DNA of 64,000 nt from Adiantum capillus-veneris (taxonomy: Eukaryota > Streptophyta > Polypodiopsida > Polypodiales > Pteridaceae). The stretch is taken from contig CM043944.1 of NCBI GenBank assembly GCA_014529385.2, positions 66,664,895-66,728,894 on the forward strand, in the 5' to 3' direction. Position 1 is the first letter of the stretch. Each line of letters begins with the position of its first letter. Position numbers and translations under genes: made by a program. This document shows, in pieces, positions 56,191-64,000 of the stretch. Under the pieces are notes generated by a model. It searched no databases and was not told the DNA's origin. It worked only from the letters and a program-made list of their open reading frames with translations.

Positions 56191-56640
56191 TTAAAGAGCA
56201 AGTACTGTAGATTGTGTGCTCTTTGCTTGATTGTGCCATCTGGATGCTTCAACACTCTGATTGCTTGAGCTATTGGTAGCACTTTTGACTGTTGTGTCGA
56301 ACTTTTTCTCGCCATTGGTAGGTTGGTGTGCTTGGTGTGGTGGAGTCTTCTGAGACTTAACTCTACATTGCTTAATTGGTTTTCCCATTTGCGACGGAAA
56401 AGACAAGTGCTCTTTTCTATTCCAAATCCATTTTGTGCTAGGTTCCTTGCTCGAAGAAGCTCGTCTCTGTGTTTTGACCTTTGGAACCGTCTTTGATTAT
56501 CTCACTGTTGTTTTGGGCACCCATATTTGAACCGGCTTATCCTTAAGTTGTGCTTTTGGTACCCAAATGTGCTTGACTCTTTGCATGCTACTTGTAGCAT
56601 TTGATTGTTGAGAGGACGGAGAAGATTGATTACTTCATGG
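56191..56640 (-). pseudogene. E8 C-terminal tail with IWVPK motifs
   Basis: Minus-strand frame with KHIWVPKAQ, VQIWVPKTT and KWIWNRKEH, plus IWVLKRK upstream of the second protease, in a Lys/Ser-rich context. It ends TVLAL-stop at 56191. Repeated Trp-containing basic motifs may be spacer or RNA-binding segments; function unknown. Confidence 0.45.
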
Positions 56641-57240
56641 TTTTCTTTGTTGATAATTGCCTTTCCATTCCTCCTTTCTTGGTACAATTGGAACAATGAG
56701 TTTTCTGCTTTTAGGTGATAGCTTGAGTTGATTTGTATCCCAATCTGGTATTGCCTTGTATGTCCACATCTAGGGAATTCCAAGAATCATCGTGTCATTC
56801 ATGTGTTCATTTGGTAAGCATACAAACCAATGAGGACATGAACATCCATGTACTATCACATTCAAGTTGACTACTCCCAATGTTGGTGTTGGATTCTTGC
56901 TGCATCATTTTATTGTCGCTATTCCTACTGTCAATGCTTGACTCGTTGCTTTCTTGTATGTGGAATAACTGACTGCATTCACTCTAACTCCTATGTCGAC
57001 CAAAGCATTTGTGCTATGATTGTTGAGTTGTATTTTGATGCACAGGTCCATTCCGTCTAACCATTCATCATCATCTATTGACACTGCATCTTTAAGCAAT
57101 TCCCATTGTCAGTCATCTATTTCCAAGGTGTTGATGGGAATCGGTCTCTGTTGATTGTTGAGATCAGCTTTCCGTTTGAGTACCCAAATCCGAGCTTCCT
57201 CTTAGGCTTCATCAATAACCTGTTGTCGTTTAATCCTCCT
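56641..57240 (-). pseudogene. E8 second retropepsin-like domain, downstream of integrase
   Basis: In one reading frame with the integrase C terminus. Catalytic-type segment ALVDIGVRVNAVS (D-I-G at 56989-56997, normally D-T/S-G), a middle segment GVVNLNVIVHG, and the C-terminal box MILGIP-stop-MWTYKAIPDWD, matching the ILG.PW(L/M) box of retropepsins. Stops TAA near 57204, TGA near 57105, TGA 56905 and TAG near 56773. Upstream linker DDDEWLDGMDLCIKIQLNN resembles pre-protease text. Confidence 0.6.
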
Positions 57241-58128
57241 TTTCTTTGTTGCATGCATTCTTTCTAGCAACTCATTGGTTAGTGGAAAATTGTGTTTCTT
57301 TAAACGGCATCCACTAATCCAATTAGCCACTGGTTCACCATCTAGGGTGGACAACTTTACTGCTCCACTTGGAGATACATCTTCAATGATAAACGGTCCG
57401 TTTCCATTTTTATTAAACTTGGGAATGTGTTGCTTACGGGAATAGACTAAAACTAAGTCCCCTTTCTTGAAGATTTTTGTAATGAGATGGGAATCAAAAA
57501 ACTACTTTTGTTTCCGCTTTTGTGCATAGATATGAGCTACGGCAGTTAGCCTTTGTTTATCTAGCTTCTCTAGATCTTCTAGTCTTTCTGACAATTCATG
57601 TCCAGTCTACTCAAGATTTTTATCTACCCTTAGTGTCAGCAATAGAAATTCTATTGGCAGTATGGCATCAAGACCATAAACAAGGTTAAAGGTGTAGCAT
57701 TGAAAGTTGTTTTGAATGAAACTCGATAAGCCCAGAGAGCAGCATGGAGATTCATTTCCCAGTCTGTCCTTTCTGAATTAACCACTTAAGTCAATACTGA
57801 GCCAATAATTTTGTTCATATGCTCAGCTTGCTCGTTTGATTGTGGGTGATAGTTAGGGAGGTGATTTGTTATGGGTGACCATATAGTCATTAAGCAAAAA
57901 ATCAATTACCTCGTTGAGGAAATGAGTTCCCCGATCACTGACAATCTCTATTGGCAGTGCATATCTCGTGAATACATACTCATATAAGAATGCGGTAGTG
58001 GTTTTGGAATCGTTCTTTTGAGTTTCTTTATCCTCGGCCCACTTAGTCAAATAATCCGTAGCTACAATAATATATTGAGATTTGGTTATATAAGCAGGTG
58101 GATGTATTGGCCCAACAAAGTCTATATT
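57241..58128 (-). pseudogene. E8 integrase core and C terminus
   Basis: IDFVGPIHPP (Asp near 58120), YIIVATDYLTKW, IVSDRGTHF (Asp near 57940) and, after a frame change near 57850, HPQSNEQAEHMNK (Glu). The C-terminal module reads GNGPFIIEDVSPSGAVKLSTL, then GCRLKKHNF near 57300. Multiple breaks. Confidence 0.72.
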
Positions 58129-58470
58129 CTATTTTTCTCTAGCTCCCATCATTGGTCTTAAGGGCATGCTATCTACACATGTTGGCATTTTTGCTCGTTG
58201 ACAAGCATCACACCTTTGACCATATTCCTTGGCATCTGCAAAAGATGTTGGCCACCATATGCCTGCCATCAAGATTTCTCTTGTGGTGGTTTCACTAAAA
58301 AAGTGATCTCCAGTTAATCCGGCATATGCTTGTTCTATAGTTAGAATATATTCGTCTTCATTTGCACAAAGACGCAGATGTTGATCCTTACCTCTCCAAT
58401 ACAATTGGTTTCCAATAAGAGCATAGTCTCTTGCTTCAGTTTCAATTGATCTTCGACGGTGTTTACTCAT
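58129..58470 (-). pseudogene. E8 integrase zinc domain, copy 2
   Basis: SKHRRRSIETEARDYALIGNQLYWRG, then the HHCC region AYAGLTGDHF...RCDACQRAK (first His is Tyr), followed by PLRPMMGA, the usual lead-in to the core. Confidence 0.72.
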
Positions 58471-58474
58471 ATCC

Positions 58475-58990
58475 TCAGGAAATGTTCATCTTGATAAGTA
58501 AGTAGCTAGATAGTGGACGCCACTTTGGAACACGTGACATTTGAAACAATGTTACGTGAGGTATGGGTGTCTGTTTTTGACATTGAGGAAAATCCTTTAC
58601 AAAAGAGCGAACATCACTCCTCATAGTCGGCCAAAATACTCCAAGTCTCAAAATTTGTCGCATAGTTTGGTCTTCCGCAAAGTGAATTCCTACTGTGGTA
58701 ATATGTGCTTGACTTAGGTATTGGTCTTTCTCTTCAGGATTAATGCATAAGAGAAATATTACATCTTGATTTCTTTTGTATAGCCTACCATCTAGTAATT
58801 GATACATAGCCGATTGCTCAATTAATTCGATTGCAATAGGAAGTGGTATTTGTGAATCCACTTGAGCTATTTTCATCAATGATACCATGTTTTTCGACCA
58901 TCGAGGTATCATTCCCACAGAGAATAAATAGGCATCTGGTAGATCATCGTCTACCCCTTTAGGTGATTCTCTTGAAACAATCCTTGACAA
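58475..58990 (-). pseudogene. E8 integrase zinc domain, copy 1
   Basis: LLDGRLYKRNQDVIFLLCI, then AHITTVGIHFAEDQT...FWPTMRSDVRSFV and DFPQCQK (first Cys is Phe). It is a second HHCC-type domain immediately before copy 2, joined by WRPLSSYLL. Confidence 0.68.
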
Positions 58991-59038
58991 ATGATCTTCT
59001 CTTTGATGAGTAGTGCCCTTTTTACAACCACAATGAAA

Positions 59039-59365
59039 TCAAATTCCAAAAGAATGATAAACCATCTCATCTTCATGTGTTGCACAGTTTGTTGAGACCA
59101 AGTACAATAAAGCTTGGTGGTCTACAAAGAACACAAATTTGTTTGATAGTAGGTAATGTCTATACTTTTTTATGGCATAGATCACTCCTGATCCTTCCCT
59201 TTCGATGGTGGTGTTGTTATTTTCTTCCATGTTCAACTGTCGACTAGCATAAGAAATAGGAAAATCAATTTTCCCATCTCCTGGTTGAGCTAGTATACAA
59301 CCTATGGCAAAATAGGAAGCATCTACATGTATGTGGAATATCTTATTCCAATCTGGTGCTTCCAA
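59039..59365 (-). pseudogene. E8 RNase H
   Basis: IHVDASYFAIGCIL (Asp), TIEREGSGVIYAIKKYRHYLL (Glu) and FVDHQALLYLV (Asp). All catalytic residues are present. No archaeal-type second RNase H is seen. Confidence 0.78.
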
Positions 59366-59681
59366 TATTGAAGCTGAGGTGAGAGATTATTTCAGTTTCA
59401 TGAAGGATTCTTCACATGCCTTGGTCCACTCAAAGTGTGTAATCAAGCTATACATAGGTTTTGCAATTATACGTACATGTAAATGAACCGTCTGTAATAT
59501 CCACAATGCCCCATGAAGGCTTGAACCCCCTTGATTGTTGTTGGTCTAGGCAAATTAGCAATGACATGAATTTTTCCAATATCAGTAGCTATGTGATTTT
59601 TATAGACACTATATGTCCAAGAATGTTTCCTTGTCTACCCATGAATGTGCACTTTTTAGGATTTAAGCAAATCCTTTAAAG

Positions 59682-60238
59682 TCAAAATTTTTTGAGTACC
59701 TTTTTGAGGTGCTCAAAATGATCAGCCCGGATTGATGAATGTACGTATAGATCATCCATATACACTTCCAAGAATTTTCTCAGATATTTTTCAAAAGCAT
59801 GGCTCATCAATTTTTGAAAGGTGGTCGGAGCATTAGTTAACCCAAAGGTCATAACCAGATAGGCAGAAATACCACATTCCATTGCAAAAGCAGTTTTATG
59901 TTGATCTTTTGGGTCAATCAAAAGTTGATTGTATTCTGAAAAAGCCATCTAAGAAGATGTAAGCTTCTTTTCCTACAACTTGTTCGAACACCTACTCAGT
60001 GATTGGAAGGAAAGTTGTCTCTAATGGTAGCTGCATTCACTTTTTTGAGGTTGACACACACTCGTAATTTTTCATTCTTTTTGGGTACTACCACAATTGG
60101 AGACACCCAATCTCTGTGTTCAATTTCATAGATGAATTTAGCTTCCTTTATTTTCTCAATCTCTTCTTTGATTTTCCTAGCAAATGTTTCACTATATATG
60201 TATGAACTTTGTCTACTTGGTTTTGCATCATCTCTCAT
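59682..60238 (-). pseudogene. E8 reverse transcriptase
   Basis: SPIVVVPKKNEKLRVCVNLKK (60120-60060), AFSEYNQLLI, MTFGLTNAPTTFQKL and the catalytic YMDD at 59751-59762. A frame change lies near 59950-60000. Its YMDD and sequence set it apart from the FIDD/FMDD enzymes of the Tat-type elements here. Confidence 0.8.
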
Positions 60239-61335
60239 GGGTATGGTATGTTGACAAATTTCTGGATCGATGCCCTTAAGATCCTTGTAAGACCAAGCAA
60301 AGATATTTCCATATTATTTTAGTAATATTAGTAAAATCTCTTCTTCATCTTTTGCTAGGTCATTTGCAATGTAGGCAAGCTTAGGTTCTTCCCCTGGTTC
60401 ACCCAAGTCTATCTTTTTTGTGTTCTTAGGTCCTTCGTAGGACTCACATTATTTTCGTAACTCCCTAACAGGTAGTTCAACTATAATTTTTCTATCTTGG
60501 AGAGTATATTTTTTGTAATGGGATGGAACACTCATTACATATTTCTCGTCCTCTCATGTGGTTTCCATTTCGGTCGCATATATCTCCTTTAGAGCTCTTT
60601 TTAACTCTTGATATTTCTTTTTTCACTCAACTCGTGTCATGGTTGGCTCCTTGTCATGTTTGCTTGGCTTTGCTTGAGTATCCTTCCTTTTCTTTCTCAA
60701 TGTTCTCTACATTTTTGAATTTTTTTTTGAAGGATATATGCTAGTGATTTTGTCCTTGACACAATCATGTGCATCTATCTAAATCAAGAGCTGTGTTCTA
60801 CTAGAGACTGATGGCATAGGTCTAGCTTTCACGTTTCTGGTGTCTCTTTTTTGTCTATACCATTTTTTTCTTCTTGATTTTTGGTTACGAAAGTCAAAAA
60901 ACTTTTCCCCCCTCCTTTTAGGAGTAGCTTTGCTCTCACATGCTCTTTTTCTGACCCCGAATCTTTTGAGGTAGTTGAGTGTTCGTCTAAGTCATCTGTT
61001 GCATCATAGTAGAGGTCTGAAAATACTTGTTGAGCTTTCATCAACTCCTTGGGTTCCTCAGTTTCATCTTCAATGTGGAGGGTTGATATCATTTGGATGA
61101 GAATTATGTCGTAGCCATCCTCATTGCACAATTGAGTAGGAATCGACGTATTCACACATACATCCATTGTCGCTAAAATTTGAGTCCACTGAAATGGCTC
61201 AAAAAAATGTTTAGGAAAGGGTTCCGGTACATATGCTTCGTCTGTGCAATCCCTTTCTAAGGTGCATTCCTCTTGTTTTAGCTCCCGTTTTTTGAAGCTC
61301 CGCACATCTAAATAGGAGTGTCTTTGTTTAACCAA
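60239..61335 (-). pseudogene. E8 protease-RT linker
   Basis: A frame from 61335 to 60829 is acidic and Ser-rich without a known domain (EPFQWTQILATMDVCVN, then DSGSEKEHVRAK). Further down to 60239 the text is broken. It links retropepsin 1 to RT. Confidence 0.45.
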
Positions 61336-61429
61336 GAAGGAAGCTTAGTTTCAGCCGAAGAGGCCGAATAAAACTCTTGCATGGGCGTTTTCAAGACATC
61401 TCTATAAGTGTGATCTTTTAGATTAAGCA

Positions 61430-61770
61430 TTGTTATAGATACCACTTGCTTCAAGTACAGATAGTTTTTCCCCAATCTTGGATAAGCTGTACCTATCGCA
61501 TGAAAGGTCTTCCCAATATGATCATTTTGTAATTGAGTTTCTTCCTAAAGTCTACTATGGAAAAACTGTGTTGATATTCAATCCCACAGGAATTAGCTAT
61601 CACTTTCTCTAGCAGTCCTAAGGGTCTTTCAATGTGTCCATCAACCAACTGCAACTTCATTCGAGTTTGTCTAATGGCTGGTTGTCCCTAAGATTCCCAT
61701 ACTACTTTCGTGGCTATGGCTTTGCCTTCCCCGCTATCCAGTATTGCCATGGTTTCAATGTCATTATATT
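61430..61770 (-). pseudogene. E8 retropepsin 1
   Basis: MAILDSGEGKAIATKVVWE has the canonical D-S-G (61730-61738), then a stop near 61687, MKLQLVDGHIERPLGL, and MIIGKTFHAIGTAYPRL as C-terminal part. It lies in the standard place between Gag and RT. Confidence 0.62.
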
Positions 61771-61988
61771 TCACTAGAAGGGTTGTGTTTTCTTCTTCCC
61801 TTTTGTATTATTCTCCGACTTTGTTCATTGTAACAGAACAAATATCTTTGTTGTCCATTTCATGTTTCAATTTTTCCAAATCTCTTACGATTAGTCCCGT
61901 TATACCCACCTTCTCTAGGCTTTTCTATAGATCATTCCATAAATATGGTCTGAGTTTTAACAGTTCTTCTAAAGTAAGAGTGCATTTG

Positions 61989-62564
61989 TTAGGTGTAGAC
62001 ATGATTGAATGGGTATTGTCTACTTCTAGAGTCTGTTCCACTCTTTTTTACTTGAGTGGTCTTACATACTATGGATTCTTTGTTATCTCCCAAGTAAGAG
62101 GGTAATGTTTTCAAGGTCAATGGTTTCAACATTCCTAAACCTGCAGATCTCCAATCCACATACAAGGATTGTACATGTATGTCCATATCATCAAGTGGTA
62201 GGTTGTCTAACCAAACTTTCTTTATAGGAGCTAACTTTAGAGTTAGGCTCCTATCATTGATCTTTTTAAATTTTTCCGATAAGTGTCTTGGCCAGTCTTC
62301 CTCTATGAATGGAATTCCGTCTAAGGTATCTTCGTTGTCTGGAACTATAAGTTTTGGCTCTTTTGGATCTAGGTGGGGTTCTACCACCACTTTGGATATT
62401 TGTTTAGTGTCTCTTACCACAAGCTCTCTATGTTTTGCGATACTTTCAAGCTTTGGTTTTTGTTTTTCTAGCATTTCTTGTGTGATTCTTACCAAATTTT
62501 GATAAGCTTCAAACTTAGCTACTTCCATGTCTGGAGAAGGATAGTTTATCCATTTGTTTTTCAT
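61989..62564 (-). pseudogene. E8 Gag-protease linker
   Basis: 191 codons, charged, without a recognised domain (KLAPIKKVWLDNLPLDDMDIHV, PLTLKTLPSYLGDN). Precedes retropepsin 1. Confidence 0.45.
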
Positions 62565-62756
62565 GTTTTGGCCTTGCTTTTAGTCCTGCTTGGTAAGCCT
62601 CTAAGGCTGCATTGATAGGCTCAAAAATTTTATCAACCAAAATTGATCCTCGAAATTTCACGGTTGTCTCTTTGATTTCGCTGTCAAGCTCTTTTACCTT
62701 TTCCTAGAATAGCTGTTTTGCTTTCTGCTCAATCTCAGCTCATTGTTTCTGTTTTC

Positions 62757-63128
62757 TCATCTCATACCTTTTTCTTTTGCTTCTTTTGGTCTTTTGAGAG
62801 GAATCTTTTGTAGCTCTGAATCATCAGAGGAGTTATGTTTCTTTTTCTTAGCTTGAGCTCTAGTGATTACCTTGATTGGAACAATCGGTTCACTCTCAGA
62901 TGAGCTACTAGGTATCACTTGTACTACGTTTACTACTGTTTTTTCCTTGTTCAAAGGATTTTTAGGACAATCTTCTAGGAAGTGTCCTCCCTTTTTGCAA
63001 CAGTGTATGCAATAAGCTTCAACCGGCTTGAGGTTTTTGTCAGGCTCTAGGAATTCATTTTTCCAATGATCATCTGCACCACAATTGTGACAGTTTTCTA
63101 TTTTTGGCTTAATCATGGGTCTTATCAT
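62757..63128 (-). pseudogene. gag: E8 Gag zinc-knuckle region
   Basis: Two knuckles: C-HN-C-GADD-H-WKNE-F (last Cys lost) and C-IH-C-CKKGG-H-FLED-C (one extra residue). Followed by Ser/Glu and a Lys-rich stretch (AQAKKKKHNSSDDSE). Nucleic-acid binding part of Gag. The capsid is not visible and must lie beyond the window or be lost. Confidence 0.65.
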
Positions 63129-63158
63129 AGGAGATATGACACCTTGTTGTGGGTTAGG

Positions 63159-63525
63159 TCAACACATGAACATCATACACAGCAATAATAACCATCTACT
63201 CCACCATACTTCATTAACAACAATTCAGACACAGTAAACATGAATACTCTAAATATCAGAGTAAGCAGAAAATACACTGAATAGTTGCTGCACTGCACCA
63301 TCATCATCACATTCATATCAGAGAACAGATACCTCGTGCGCAGATACATTCCCCACTTATATAGATAAATCCGACTTAACTACCCAGTCACAAGACATTC
63401 AGCAGACTGCAACTGAAATACAGTTACATCCGACTTAGCAAAATACAGCTCAGTAAATATCCGATAAGTCAAAATCCGACTTAGCTATTCAGAGTCAGTT
63501 TCTGACATGTGCCTCTCAACACATG
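63159..63525. repeat. Insertion of about 350 bp flanked by a 10-bp direct repeat
   Basis: TCAACACATG occurs at 63159-63168 and 63516-63525. The stretch between is noncoding, AT-rich, with CTTATATAGAT (TATA-like on the minus strand) and repeated 'aaatccgactta' motifs. It separates two Gag-like parts of E8. It could be a solo LTR-like or DNA-transposon insertion. Confidence 0.4.
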
Positions 63526-63580
63526 GCACGCCCCGGTGGTAGATTTCGCAAAAATCTGACCCGGATCCACATATCCTTGA

Positions 63581-64000
63581 TCAGGAATCCACCCTCTGCT
63601 GCACAGCTTCTTCCTTACTCTGGTCCTCAGTATTCACTTTATGATCCACCAGCTCTGCTTCCTTTACTGCATCTGATTCTGCTGCATCATCTTTTCCCAT
63701 TTCCACCTCTTGTGCTCTATCTGCAATCTCAGTATCGATCTGCTCTTCTGCCACTTTCTCCTCAGCTACATCCTGCATCAAAAAACTATTAGTAAAATTC
63801 TCCTCTTTCTTTTCTGACTCTGCAAGCTACTGTCTCTTATTCTCTTCCATCTGCTGAACCTGCTGCTTCAAACAGTCTCTCTCCTTTTGCAATTCCTCCA
63901 CTTCCTTCAACAATTGTGCTTCTACCTCATGCACTAACCCTGCCTTTAACACCTCATATGGATACTTAATGACAAATCTCATTCTTTCCTTGGTCTTTTG
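63581..64000 (-). pseudogene. Coiled-coil and acidic region at window edge, E8 Gag side
   Basis: Open at the right edge: KERMRFVIKYPYEVL, then a heptad-rich stretch (VEAQLLKEVEELQKERDCL), one TAG near 63829, and an acidic EEKVAEEQID...KDDAAESDAVKEAE segment to 63581. No known domain. Confidence 0.45.

Larger units (their letters stand above)
56185..64000 (-). mobile_element. E8: minus-strand Ty3/gypsy element with unusual pol architecture
   Basis: Read right to left: coiled-coil/acidic region (64000-63581), a zinc-knuckle Gag part (63128-62757), linker, retropepsin 1 (about 61760-61430), long linker, RT with YMDD, RNase H, two HHCC domains, integrase core and C-terminal module, then a frame-continuous extension with a second retropepsin-like domain (57100-56690) and an IWVPK-rich tail. 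No LTR in the window: the left end joins E7 and the right end runs off. Many stops and frame changes. Confidence 0.8.

Overview
This window is nuclear DNA from a plant whose genome is dominated by transposable elements. The evidence is nested Ty3/gypsy LTR retrotransposons of several lineages (some with the extra archaeal-type RNase H of the plant Tat group), a CACTA transposase fragment, plant-type primer sites (TGGTATCAGAGC), long CT/CA microsatellites, and no operons or compact genes. No ordinary host gene, tRNA, rRNA or CRISPR array was found. The species cannot be named from the sequence.

Layout. 1-1449 and 11478-13335: a decayed repeat tract built around the palindrome CATCCTACGCGTAGGATG, cut in two by element E1. 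1450-11477: E1, a complete but dead Ty3/gypsy element (2.0 kb LTRs, gag, protease, RT, RNase H, integrase) with a 4-bp target duplication. 13336-14374: primer site and LTR remnant of an older minus-strand element. 14375-22107: E3, a minus-strand gypsy element with an iMet primer site, no RNase H or integrase, and two foldback elements inside it. 22108-24130: a LINE-like tail and an old LTR remnant. 24131-35580: E2, a complete Tat-type element with a long leader that carries a nested solo LTR. 35581-38422: no clear gene. 38423-44195: E4, a 5'-truncated Tat-type element with a microsatellite-rich 3' LTR. 44228-45447: CACTA transposase fragment (minus). About 45750-48786: E5, a minus-strand integrase with its 3' LTR. 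49735-50180: an LTR with a primer site on one side and a purine tract on the other. 52278-56184: E7, minus-strand Tat-type pol. 56185-64000: E8, minus-strand gypsy element running off the right edge.

How the parts work together. Each element has, or had, the standard retrotransposon parts: LTR promoter, tRNA primer site, Gag with a zinc knuckle, retropepsin, reverse transcriptase, RNase H, integrase, purine tract and 3' LTR. All coding regions carry stops or frameshifts, so none looks autonomous now. The least expected signals are (i) a conserved protein of about 70 residues encoded in the transcript leader of two unrelated elements, as an overlapping tandem pair inside both E1 LTRs and as a single copy in the E2 leader, all with open frames although the gag-pol genes are broken; and (ii) in E8, a second retropepsin-like domain in frame downstream of integrase, plus two successive integrase zinc-binding domains.
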